From Beroe forskalii (Eukaryota > Ctenophora > Nuda > Beroida > Beroidae), in assembly GCA_011033025.1 (NCBI GenBank), contig WFMF01000045.1, positions 372,001 through 436,000 of the forward strand: a DNA stretch of 64,000 bases, in the 5' to 3' direction. A program made the translations under genes and the position numbers. Below the pieces are notes generated by a model, which saw nothing but the letters and a program-made list of their open reading frames with translations, did not search any database and was not told where the DNA came from. Below are positions 50,401-54,180 of the stretch, piece after piece; position 1 is the stretch's first letter; every line of letters begins with the position of its first letter.

Positions 50401-52114
50401 CGGGCCTGCTAGTCTTATATATAATTTCGTAAGAGCACGTGAATAATGTATGTCTGTGCGGGCGCACAGTTTAAATTTGAGCTTGCCAAGAAAATATCAA
50501 GAGAAACGAAGGCTAAGCTGGGCTAAGTCGTGCCGTTGCTATGGAAACCAATTTTTGCACGTGCAGATTATGATCAGTTCTATGCAAGTGCTTTCTATTA
50601 CGCTACGACTGTTTAATGCTGTGCTGTAGCTTTTTGAGATTTTTTGACGTTTCCTTAACTTCAAATTCAAAATCTCAAGATGGAGAAAGGACAACTTGAA
50701 TAACGGAGGATATTGCCGAATGCAGTTGGATTGCTTTCAGAGTGGCAGAGGTTGGTCGATAATCAAAGTTTAGTCGGTGAAAACAGTAGTAACTGCAGTT
50801 GTGAAATTAACCATTAAGGTTACAAGGTGTGCATAATTCAATCGAGTCGAATGTAGGTGTAGCAGATTTCGAAGACAGTACTTCCTGGCCTGCGAACAAA
50901 ACAAATTATCCAATGTCAGTGTCAGTATGAGAATCAGTTGCCAGAATTAACATCATCTTGCAATCAAAACGGAACGCTGGAACAAAACGCACATGGTTTA
51001 GCACGTCTAGGACTATAACCGACGAATTCGATCTATTTTCCACTCTGCTCCTTCATAATTTTTTTTGAATATTTGATTTTTGCGTATAACTTTTGACCAA
51101 ATTGGAATTTTTTGATGCAGTAAAAAGTATCCAATCAATTCGAATGACAGTGTTTAAAACTTGCGAACGAGGTGCTGCGTAGCAGCGCCGAGTGAGCTGT
51201 GTGTTTGCAGGCCCAACGGGCCTGCTAGTAACTCATAATATGAGAGGAGGTGCAAAACCAGGTTCAATCCTCTTATCCCCTCCTTCACCATTTTAAATGT
51301 GTTGGTCATTCACCGATCATATTTTCAGGATTACATCGACAGCCCCACTCATGGCAACAGTCTGGGTCAGTACGCCCCCTTCGTGGGAAGTTGTTCCCAC
51401 CGTGGAGACGAAACTGGGTACTTGCGCCCCACCCCGAGTTGGAATGGGGGGCACCCCACCTGGGAATCCTACCACCACCCGAGCCATGGGGCCTTCACAC
51501 CGGACACGGGCCTGACGTACCTGATGGGGGAGGAGGAGGCGCCCCCCGCCTACTGCGACACCTACCCCCGCCCCTCCGACAGCGCTGACTACGCCGAGAT
51601 CAGGACCTTCCCTCTGCGACCCCCGCCCATGTCGCCCCCGGTCCTCCCCCTCAATGTGCCCCCTCTGAGGGTCTCCCCACTCGGGAGAGCCGCCCCTCTC
51701 CACTCAGCAGCCCCCCTCTCCCCGCCTGTCATCCCCCTCACTGCCGCACACACCTCGCTACCCCTCAACAGAGACTTCATGCCTGGCAGCACTGCGGTCT
51801 TCCCGCACTGCAGTCTTCAGACACAGCCACATATCACGCAGCCACATATCACGCAGCCACATATCACGCAGCCACATATCACGCAGCCACATATCACGCA
51901 GCCACATGTCACACAGCCACATATCTCACAGCCACATATCTCACAGCCTCATATCACGCAGCCACGTGACCCACACGCGTCAGCGCGTGACCTCAGCGCT
52001 GTGTCACATGACCGCATTTCACCCAATCCCGTTGATCAACACACCCAGCAAAGACTTCAGAATGGACTTGTCAGTGACTATAGCACTAAGTTGCAAGTTT
52101 CTAGTAACATTTGA
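77..52114 (+). CDS. Transmembrane semaphorin (sema-PSI-Ig-Ig-TM), 20 coding exons
   Basis: Semaphorins are cell-surface or secreted guidance ligands that bind plexins through the sema beta-propeller. Exons: 77-164, 495-585, 2198-2258, 3628-3678, 6442-6552, 17535-17637, 23483-23688, 24858-25012, 26746-26781, 26947-27076, 27575-27675, 31045-31115, 41804-41877, 43027-43139, 48473-48610, 48754-49001, 49173-49278, 49571-49737, 49864-50021 and 51329-52114. All use AG/GT boundaries, phases match at every junction, and the sum is 2994 bases (997 residues). Family landmarks appear in order: DCQNF, ACGTWGFAPKC, GFCPASP, FAGTCTD, VYFVFRE, RICKNDVG, FLSFFKARFYC, GSIVCSY, DAFDGPY, RLTSI, the CGWC of a PSI domain, two Ig domains and a membrane helix. 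The sema domain (about 410 residues) is shorter than the usual 450-500. The second Ig makes assignment to a known class unsafe. The weakest junction is exon 8 to exon 9. Confidence 0.93.
165..494 (+). other. Intron 1
   Basis: AT-rich intron of 330 bases. Its acceptor lies in TTTTTTCTTCAG. I see nothing else in it; a 61-codon open frame at 195-380 has no recognisable features. Confidence 0.8.
495..585 (+). CDS. Semaphorin exon 2: first sema strand
   Basis: The exon joins in phase 1, completing an Asp codon. It encodes CQGCNQYYDEDAMF followed by FVSSNNIILGGR. The hydrophobic strand ending in GGR is the first blade strand of a sema propeller, equivalent to the common VGA/GAR motif. The donor is GTAAGT and the end phase is 2. 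Confidence 0.88.
586..2197 (+). other. Intron 2
   Basis: A 1.6 kb AT-rich intron. The only notable structure is near the 3' end (about 2095-2170): ATGATAATATCAT-type short inverted repeats and AT-rich near-palindromes just before the acceptor. No coding sequence or recognisable element was seen elsewhere. Confidence 0.75.
2198..2258 (+). CDS. Semaphorin exon 3
   Basis: A 61-base exon after the acceptor CTCCCCAG, before the donor GTGAGT. With the split Arg codon it reads NTIYSVDMVTDSYTSFHDDY. Joined to exon 2 this gives GGRNTIYSVD, a close match to the semaphorin GARNxLYxLD motif. The end phase is 0. It is too short to be found by ORF length; phase and motif support it. Confidence 0.88.
2259..3627 (+). 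other. Intron 3
   Basis: A 1.4 kb AT-rich intron. It contains two short open frames on opposite strands (2900-3094 and 3066-3287) with no family features. No repeat or RNA gene was recognised. Confidence 0.75.
3628..3678 (+). CDS. Semaphorin exon 4 (51-base microexon)
   Basis: This 17-codon exon reads NTLKTNTESCINEGRQE between an ATTTCAG acceptor and a GTAACC donor, in phase 0 at both ends. The TESC(x)nG pattern directly before SDCQNF of exon 5 matches the first conserved cysteine of the sema domain, about ten residues before the C-x-N-F/Y motif. The weak donor is the main doubt. Confidence 0.8.
3679..6441 (+). other. Intron 4
   Basis: A 2.8 kb intron. It contains a short TG-rich stretch near 4408-4430 and a degenerate tandem repeat at about 4960-5860 (listed separately). 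The open frame at 4824-5159 runs into this repeat and has no family features. The rest is unremarkable AT-rich sequence. Confidence 0.75.
4960..5860 (+). repeat. Degenerate tandem repeat of about 145-190 bp with G/C hairpins
   Basis: About five diverged units each carry a segment resembling ATAGAATTGTCATCTCAATA, a stretch resembling TCAAAGTATTTGGCCC, and a G/C hairpin such as GGGGGCGGCAGCCCCC. Hairpin cores lie near 5089, 5233, 5399, 5568 and 5760. Spacing varies from about 144 to 192 bases. The units are not coding. Confidence 0.8.
6442..6552 (+). CDS. Semaphorin exon 5: DCQNF and ACGTWGF motifs
   Basis: This 37-codon exon, phase 0 at both ends, reads SDCQNFYKVLLML, then VIMACGTWGFAPKCDVRS. 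It contains two strong semaphorin signatures: the C-Q-N-F/Y-x-K-V-L strand, and the ACGTxxFxPxC strand whose cysteines form conserved disulfides. It identifies the family on its own. Confidence 0.95.
6553..17534 (+). other. Intron 5 (about 11 kb)
   Basis: The largest intron in the model. It holds a perfect 13 bp hairpin at 12083-12111, a pair of GTGAGCGCG / CGCGCTCAC inverted words near 12145-12213, and purine-rich sequence near 8190-8420. The longest open frames (11384-11806 and 14863-15249, minus strand) show no domain and look like chance. No missing semaphorin segment is expected here because exons 5 and 6 are contiguous in the family alignment. Confidence 0.7.
12083..12111. repeat. Perfect 13 bp inverted repeat (hairpin)
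   Basis: CTGTGGGCTTGTT, a 3-base loop, then its exact reverse complement. It is followed by a looser inverted pair, GTGAGCGCG near 12145 and CGCGCTCAC near 12203, suggesting a small foldback element. Confidence 0.75.
17535..17637 (+). CDS. Semaphorin exon 6: GFCPASP motif
   Basis: Encodes VDALDFSERDHVRNGNGFCP, then ASPHESTSYLKLSG. It follows the TTTCAG acceptor and ends in phase 1 before GTATGT. GxGxCPxxP followed by a short hydrophobic strand is the conserved semaphorin GRGxCPYDP region. The next residues complete at exon 7 as SGDIGFAGT. Confidence 0.92.
21135..21325 (+). repeat. AT-rich minisatellite, about 22 bp unit
   Basis: About eight imperfect copies of a unit resembling TATTATTTTCATAGTTTTTG. 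Variation is mostly substitution of the CATAG core by CACAC. The repeated minus-strand peptide it generates is a by-product of the repeat, not a gene. Confidence 0.85.
21500..22190. repeat. Duplicated foldback repeat (two copies)
   Basis: Two related segments, about 21512-21660 and 22028-22190. Each begins with GAAGTAACA, contains CAACTCGGGCTGCGCCCTCG, and ends near ATGTTACTTCAC, so each has inverted ends. Between them, GAACGTCCTTTTC occurs twice (near 21826 and 21911). The structure suggests a small inverted-repeat element that was duplicated. Confidence 0.7.
23064..23482 (+). repeat. Minisatellite of exon-7 splice acceptor copies, 41-42 bp unit
   Basis: About ten tandem copies precede exon 7. 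Each has a pyrimidine stretch, an AG, and then ATATCGGGTTTGCGGGT or a close variant, which are the first bases of exon 7. The copies nearest the exon are almost identical; the most upstream are diverged. Each copy then runs into TAA in the reading frame exon 7 would use. The real exon 7 starts in the last unit. Confidence 0.9.
23483..23688 (+). CDS. Semaphorin exon 7: FAGTCTD and VYFVFRE motifs
   Basis: The exon completes an Asp codon and reads IGFAGTCTDACTSDAITRF, then LSDPVFVYSFEEGEHVYFVF and RETASEMATE. This matches the conserved semaphorin Y/F-A-G-T-x-x-D, D-P-x-F-V and VYFFFRE strands. It starts inside the last unit of the upstream minisatellite, so its first 17 or so bases are the repeat sequence. 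The donor is GTGAGG, phase 0. Confidence 0.93.
23689..24857 (+). other. Intron 7
   Basis: A 1.2 kb AT-rich intron with no element recognised. The acceptor is TTTCCCCACAG. A minus-strand open frame at 24274-24603 is not supported by any motif. Confidence 0.75.
24858..25012 (+). CDS. Semaphorin exon 8: RICKNDVG and KARFYC motifs
   Basis: Encodes KIFSRIGRICKNDVG, then SFMANYFLSFFKARFYC, then SSQAGQQPFDHDEIHE. These are the family's RVxRVCKNDxGG, WTxFLKARLxC and FxEIQ motifs. The frame hits TAG directly after HE, so the exon must end before it. The only GT that fits is 25013 (GTAGAG, a weak donor), giving phase 2. Confidence 0.9.
25013..26745 (+). other. Intron 8
   Basis: A 1.7 kb intron with GT/AC-rich stretches near 26070-26200. 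No element was recognised. A further microexon could be hidden here, because the loop between exons 8 and 9 is shorter than usual for the family. Confidence 0.65.
26746..26781 (+). CDS. Semaphorin exon 9 (36-base microexon)
   Basis: Encodes DGVLYATFSGP between two split codons. This matches the family strand around VLYGVF. The start at 26746 (acceptor TACATACAG) is the one whose phase fits exon 8. The better-looking acceptor ending at 26729 would add GATYR but needs a phase-1 upstream donor that is not seen. The donor is GTGAGT. Confidence 0.7.
   Translation, partial: RRSVVCNIQWT
26947..27076 (+). CDS. Semaphorin exon 10: GSIVCSY and DAFDGPY motifs
   Basis: Encodes NLQTGSIVCSYPIATINDAF, then DGPYLTYDEDMREW and NTLPNNKYN. 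This matches the family GSAVCxY, DI, F-x-G-P-Y and W motifs in order. A short 165-base intron precedes it. The donor is GTGAGG and the phase is 0. Confidence 0.93.
27077..27574 (+). other. Intron 10
   Basis: A 498-base intron. Nothing notable was seen. Confidence 0.8.
27575..27675 (+). CDS. Semaphorin exon 11
   Basis: Encodes CNRKKDDKEAIKWYLM, then AGSIKNISPLFNTQSTE. The Cys at the start is the conserved cysteine after the family P-x-P-G-x-C turn. NIS is a possible N-glycosylation site. The acceptor is TTTTGCAG, the donor GTACGG and the end phase 2. Confidence 0.87.
27676..31044 (+). other. Intron 11 (3.4 kb)
   Basis: The intron holds a GA microsatellite near 28359-28372 and the 29411-30528 inverted-repeat element (listed separately). 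The remainder is AT-rich without recognisable features. Confidence 0.75.
29411..30528. mobile_element. Inverted-repeat element of 1.1 kb (non-autonomous transposon)
   Basis: The ends are exact 17 bp inverted repeats, GGAGCTCCTTCACGAAA and TTTCGTGAAGGAGCTCC. Both subterminal regions are packed with TTAGGAA / TTCCTAA and TTCGTGAA / TTCACGAA words in both orientations. There is no transposase-like open frame, so the element is non-autonomous. I could not define a target-site duplication, and the terminal GGAGCTCC is itself a palindrome, so the superfamily is unknown. Confidence 0.8.
31045..31115 (+). CDS. Semaphorin exon 12: RLTSI and VLYAAS strands
   Basis: With split codons it reads RLTSITSDTFEYQGEDIMVL, then YAASD at the exon 13 junction. 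This matches the family strand RLTxI followed by xxVLFxGTDxG. The acceptor is CCTCCCCAG, the donor GTATGT and the end phase 1. Confidence 0.9.
31759..31790. repeat. Perfect 13 bp inverted repeat (hairpin)
   Basis: AACAAGAATTGCG, a 6-base loop, then CGCAATTCTTGTT. It is isolated in the intron and its origin is unknown. Confidence 0.8.
32311..32919 (+). pseudogene. Coding-like charged/coiled-coil fragments, possible decayed ORF
   Basis: Two plus-strand fragments look coding-like. The first, 32311-32607, is rich in Glu, Lys, Arg and Ser and includes MEEEPGPSNTEQLP near its start. The second, about 32719-32919 in another frame, is a probable helix with VLVDTTNITDLRVKKLF, then EFKEEFKKFYDMVSAIKK. 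Stops separate them and no family is recognised. They could be a degraded transposon ORF1 or retropseudogene, and an A-rich stretch follows at about 33031-33058. Chance is not excluded. Confidence 0.3.
33129..33216 (-). other. tRNA-like sequence (SINE head or tRNA pseudogene)
   Basis: On the minus strand, TAGCTTGGTGTAGTGG resembles a polymerase III A box and AGTTCAATCC resembles a B box, at normal spacing. The 3' side ends GGTCACCACG. The acceptor arms do not pair, so this is not an intact tRNA. A tRNA-derived SINE or relic fits best. Confidence 0.5.
33253..33336 (+). repeat. 21 bp minisatellite, four copies
   Basis: Four nearly perfect copies of a unit starting TATGACGAATTACCCCCACA. One copy differs by a single base. 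The unit is a multiple of three and so stays open, which explains the repeated peptide in this stretch; nothing else suggests coding. Confidence 0.9.
34811..35411 (+). repeat. Tandem duplication, copy 1 (about 0.6 kb)
   Basis: The unit runs from TGTCACGTGACGAATG to CACAAGCATCTCTAATG and is followed immediately by a second, almost identical copy. It contains a 90-codon open frame at 35135-35407 with no recognisable features. Confidence 0.95.
35412..36018 (+). repeat. Tandem duplication, copy 2
   Basis: Differs from copy 1 by only one substitution (near 35631) and an 8-base insertion (near 35685) that I could detect. Such low divergence in non-coding DNA implies a recent event or an assembly duplication. 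Confidence 0.95.
36504..38063. mobile_element. Inverted-repeat element of 1.56 kb with internal GATACAAA/ATCAC modules
   Basis: The ends are about 34 bp imperfect inverted repeats sharing AAATAACTGCTGTGAAATTC inside a TGGAC..GTTCA terminus. The interior has many short words such as GATACAAATATCACA and their reverse complements (TTTGTATCA), spaced roughly 50-150 bases apart. There is no transposase-like frame. It is probably a non-autonomous DNA transposon; the superfamily is not clear. Confidence 0.75.
38437..38468. repeat. CT microsatellite
   Basis: A run of CT dinucleotides in intron 12. Confidence 0.95.
41804..41877 (+). CDS. Semaphorin exon 13: DVGKVHRI strand
   Basis: Completes an Asp codon and reads VGKVHRIAFMRDQDSTVHHT, then SYKV. 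YAASDVGKVHRI across the junction matches the family FxGTDxGxVxKV motif. The donor is GTTAGT at 41878. An alternative GT three bases upstream would remove one Val and keep the frame. Confidence 0.9.
41878..43026 (+). other. Intron 13
   Basis: A 1.1 kb AT-rich intron with two CACGTGA motifs near 42133-42163. No element was recognised. The open frame at 42465-42686 has no recognisable features. Confidence 0.75.
43027..43139 (+). CDS. Semaphorin exon 14: last sema strand and start of PSI
   Basis: Encodes GDGPVQQVSFGEGHVYALGS, then NWLTSVPTKQECSAPSCG. LYxGSxxxVxxVPxxxC is the family's closing sema strand, and C-x4-C is the first cysteine pair of the PSI domain. The donor is GTGAGT and the end phase 2. 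Confidence 0.92.
45690..45935. repeat. TGTCTGTATG-type minisatellite
   Basis: Irregular copies of TGTCTGTATG with TGTGCC variants. It generates long cysteine- or threonine/histidine-rich open frames on both strands, which are repeat artefacts. Confidence 0.95.
46465..47251. mobile_element. TA-flanked MITE, 787 bp (Tc1/mariner-like)
   Basis: The terminal inverted repeats begin CACTCAGTTTTTTTTATAAG and extend about 26 bp. The base pairs directly outside are TA on both sides, the target duplication of Tc1/mariner elements. Inside, AAGAAACTTAGCCTAG-like words repeat near both ends in inverted orientation. An 83-codon open frame at 46844-47095 has no transposase motif, so the element is non-autonomous. 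Confidence 0.85.
47856..48424. repeat. 25 bp array with a palindromic core, about 23 copies
   Basis: The consensus unit is TTGATTGGAATCCAATCATC plus about five variable bases. Its core GATTGGAATCCAATC is a perfect 15-base palindrome containing both ATTGG and CCAAT. The tail bases vary more than the core. The array ends shortly before the acceptor of exon 15. Confidence 0.92.
48473..48610 (+). CDS. Semaphorin exon 15: PSI domain
   Basis: Encodes ECVKAHFPHCGWCYDVKLGQ, then WSCSTKADCPLKNWDAP and TVTCPVLP. With exon 14 the pattern is C-x4-C-x2-C-x6-C-x2-C followed by further cysteines, which is the plexin-semaphorin-integrin (PSI) knot. The donor is GTTAGT and the phase 2. Confidence 0.93.
48754..49001 (+). 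CDS. Semaphorin exon 16: first Ig-like domain
   Basis: One exon encodes a complete Ig domain: KTLQEGETAQFQC (B-strand Cys), VVWTKDG (core Trp), IPEVKLDDVGYYEC (D-x-G-Y-Y-x-C), then a G strand ending AYLHVQ. NKT and NNTS are possible N-glycosylation sites. It is GC-rich compared with the flanking introns. It lies after a 143-base intron; phase 2 in, phase 1 out. Confidence 0.95.
49173..49278 (+). CDS. Semaphorin exon 17: second Ig-like domain, first half
   Basis: Encodes VPVKFRRQPSNISVSNG, then LVLDCVAEGYPSPEIW with the split codon. LxCxAxGxPxPxIxW is the I-set Ig B-C region. It ends in phase 2 before GTGCGT, inside the C strand. Confidence 0.94.
49571..49737 (+). CDS. Semaphorin exon 18: second Ig-like domain, second half
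   Basis: Encodes WERTNGDLPDGSQQLSDGAL, then RIIRVRKGDEGGYTCFAKN and an end strand SNTAYVTLT. D-E-G-x-Y-x-C with A-x-N completes the I-set Ig domain begun in exon 17. The donor is GTAAGT, phase 1. Splitting this Ig over two exons while the first Ig is a single exon suggests they are not a recent duplication of each other. Confidence 0.94.
49864..50021 (+). CDS. Semaphorin exon 19: stalk and membrane helix
   Basis: A short acidic stalk (ENSDPYSPAADESSYDSP) is followed by a hydrophobic helix starting ISITVLTIGIVISAVVCFVI and then the stop-transfer RRRKQKR. This predicts a type I membrane protein. The donor is GTGAGT, phase 0. Confidence 0.93.
50102..50412 (+). mobile_element. Helitron-like non-autonomous element, copy 1 (311 bp)
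   Basis: Starts TCTCTAATATAATTTCGC after an A. It ends with the hairpin AGGCCCAACGGGCCT, then CTAG, followed by T. A 5' TC, a 3' hairpin plus CTRR and insertion between A and T are Helitron hallmarks. It also has the near-3' block GCGAACGAGGTGCTGCGTAG shared with copy 2. No Rep/helicase coding. Confidence 0.75.
50413..51228 (+). mobile_element. Helitron-like non-autonomous element, copy 2 (816 bp)
   Basis: Starts TCTTATATATAATTTCG directly at the end of copy 1. It ends with the same hairpin AGGCCCAACGGGCCT and CTAG, then T. The last 130 or so bases match copy 1; the interior is longer. A head-to-tail pair with no gap is consistent with the tandem arrays known for Helitrons. Confidence 0.75.
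51329..52114 (+). CDS. Semaphorin exon 20: cytoplasmic tail and stop
   Basis: A 261-residue GC-rich tail beginning DYIDSPTHGNSLGQYAPF. It has a proline-rich centre (RPPPMSPPVLPLNVPP), tyrosines in short acidic settings (APPAYCDTY, SADYAEI), nine QPHIT-type repeats and a final YSTKLQVSSNI before TGA. I recognise no folded domain. Proline-rich tails in transmembrane semaphorins are thought to bind SH3-type adaptors; that role here is inference. Confidence 0.9.
   Translation, partial: DYIDSPTHGNSLGQYAPFVGSCSHRGDETGYLRPTPSWNGGHPTWESYHHPSHGAFTPDTGLTYLMGEEEAPPAYCDTYPRPSDSADYAEIRTFPLRPPPMSPPVLPLNVPPLRVSPLGRAAPLHSAAPLSPPVIPLTAAHTSLPLNRDFMPGSTAVFPHCSLQTQPHITQPHITQPHITQPHITQPHITQPHVTQPHISQPHISQPHITQPRDPHASARDLSAVSHDRISPNPVDQHTQQRLQNGLVSDYSTKLQVSSNI
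51827..51961 (+). repeat. In-frame 15 bp coding minisatellite (nine copies)
   Basis: Nine copies of a CCACATATCACGCAG-like unit encode PHITQ with two PHISQ and one PHVTQ variants. The unit is a multiple of three, so copy number can change without breaking the frame. Confidence 0.95.
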
Positions 52115-52310
52115 GACGTTTGGCTGCTTTTTAACCCATTTTTAACAAGCATTACAAATTTTATCGTTGGACTTTCGTTATATATACTATAACTAATAAT
52201 CATTAGATTCAAACTCAAAGTTTACCTATGTTCACTTAAGAACTTCGACACTTTATTATATAGTGCGACACTTTATTGAGTGCACACATGTTTAAATGTG
52301 CACCAATAAA
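52115..52310 (+). other. Semaphorin 3' UTR
   Basis: AT-rich sequence between the stop codon and the first good polyadenylation signal at 52305. Confidence 0.6.
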
Positions 52311-52313
52311 GTG
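52269..52313 (+). terminator. Polyadenylation signal AATAAA within a stem-loop
   Basis: AATAAA is at 52305-52310. CACTTTATTG..TGCAC..AT on the left pairs with ATGTGCACCAATAAAGTG on the right, with small bulges and a short AT loop. The signal therefore lies in the 3' arm of a long imperfect hairpin. T-rich and GT-containing sequence follows. Confidence 0.6.
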
Positions 52314-52319
52314 ATTTAG

Positions 52320-53440
52320 TTCTAAAGTGTACTGAGGATCCTCATTTTACACATGAGGTATTAACAATCAGACTGAAAAAAGCATATTATTTATTTCTAA
52401 ATTATTGAAATTAAATTCTTATGTTGCCTTGGGATCAATGATTAAGACCTTTTCTAAAACTTGGCTTTTCTAAAAACTTAGGAAGTAGTAATTCTGACAA
52501 AATTGGAGTGCAAAATCTGTAATACCGGTGCTTATGGCTGTAATATACTCGTTTAAATTATTTTGTTAATGTTGCTAATTATGTGCTTTTGTGGTAATGT
52601 GGGAGTACATCCCGACAATTATACTTTCTTCGGTTTTAAGAAGATTCCAAACTTGCGAGTAATTACGTTTTATGAGAATAAACCTAGCTGTTTTGATCAT
52701 ATAAATATAATTATGTGGAATATTGATTTCGAAAATTACGCTTATAAAATTTAATTGACCAACGATTTCATAATTTCATTGAATTTGCGGCATTCTTTGA
52801 GAAAATTTTTCCTATATCTTGCATAATTAAAATTTGACATACGATTGAAATCAATTCAACTCTTAACCTGATGTTTGCCAACAGTTGAATTTAGTTTTTA
52901 ACCTATTTCAGTTTAAAAACTTTTATCCGACGTCGTCAGACGTGTCTATCATATTTAATTTCAAGGCATATAATTCAATTATCAAAAACTTGAAGTTCAT
53001 ATTCAATTTCATTGCTATACTTTTTGATACAATGACAATATAAAAGTGAATTGTATTCGTAGAAGACAGAACTTTTGATGGCGAATTTCTTCAATCACAG
53101 ACGTATGAAAGCTGTATAACTATTTTTAAAAGTATTTATGTCAGGACATTCAAATCATGTCCCCTATTCTTAGTTGCTAGTAGGTCTTCCAATTTTCATT
53201 TAATGAGTTGATCATTGATGCAGTGAAATAGTTGAAATACTGCATTTAAATAAAATTAACTTGACTTTTACTATATTATCAATTACGTTGCTTTGTCATG
53301 ATTGGAATTCAATTATGGTTGACTTGTAAATATACTGGTATTTTATAATTTTGTTAAATCCTTCAACTGTTGCTTTGTAATTGTACTTCGACTTGGCAGG
53401 TAAATATTTGTAATTTTGTCCATCTTTAAGTATGTATGTC
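52320..53440. other. Intergenic AT-rich sequence
   Basis: About 1.1 kb of AT-rich DNA with no gene, RNA or element recognised. The 63-codon frame at 52563-52754 has no features. Confidence 0.75.
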
Positions 53441-53469
53441 AATAGAAGGGGGGGACAGTCAAAGTGTCA

Positions 53470-54180
53470 TACCGCCAGGTCATATGCCATTTTGTCCATG
53501 GCGATAATATTCAATGGTGCACCCTATCGCCGTGGTACCAATGCCATGTTCCCCATTGACAATCGCCATTGGATATCACCATTTCAAGTGTAGCGCTCTC
53601 GCTTCCAATGGATAAAAAGTCGAATGGCTGAAATCACCAATAGCGCCGTGGTACCAATGGCGATTAAAAAATGTCCAATGGTGATGGTGCCATTCCAATA
53701 ACGACAATGGTTAATAGCATTTAATGGTGCCATTAGTACCATCTAATGGCGCAACATTTTCGGCATTTTACTATCGCCGGACCCCATTGGCATCATTCAA
53801 ATGGCATCAATGGTGGATTGGTTCACCATTGGAAACCATGGCACCAAATGCCATTGGCTCTAATGGCCATTAAAATAACAATGGTATTGGCACCAATGGT
53901 CGCAAATGGTGCCATTTCAACAATGGTGCCAAGCGATACTAAAAAATAAGGCAACATTGTGGTAAATCATTGCGCGTGTAACCAATGGTGAAAATATGGT
54001 GGCATCATTTAAATGATGCCATTAGTGCCAATGGCACCATTAAAAAATGCCGGTGCCATTAATCAATAATAAGGAGCCGGTGCTCAATGGTGCCATTAAA
54101 AAATAACGACAATGGTGCTGTGGCCACTAATCAAATGGAATGGTGCCAGTATAATCAAATGGAGTAGGTAGAGAGCCGGG
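53470..54180. repeat. Degenerate CCATTGG / GGTGCCATT-rich block
   Basis: Dense, irregular copies of ATGGTGCCATT, GTACCAATGGCG and related words in both orientations, many of them palindromic. The words match the 20 bp satellite beyond 60.4 kb. Near 54060-54190 the block mixes with words from the 52 bp satellite (GAGCCGG). Confidence 0.8.

Larger units (their letters stand above)
50022..51328 (+). other. Intron 19
   Basis: A 1.3 kb intron almost entirely made of two head-to-tail Helitron-like elements (listed separately), flanked by short unique sequence. The acceptor is ATATTTTCAG. Confidence 0.8.

Noticed and set aside
51317-51792. Glycine/arginine-rich minus-strand open frames over exon 20
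   Set aside because: They are the reverse complement of the GC-rich proline-rich tail and have no independent support.
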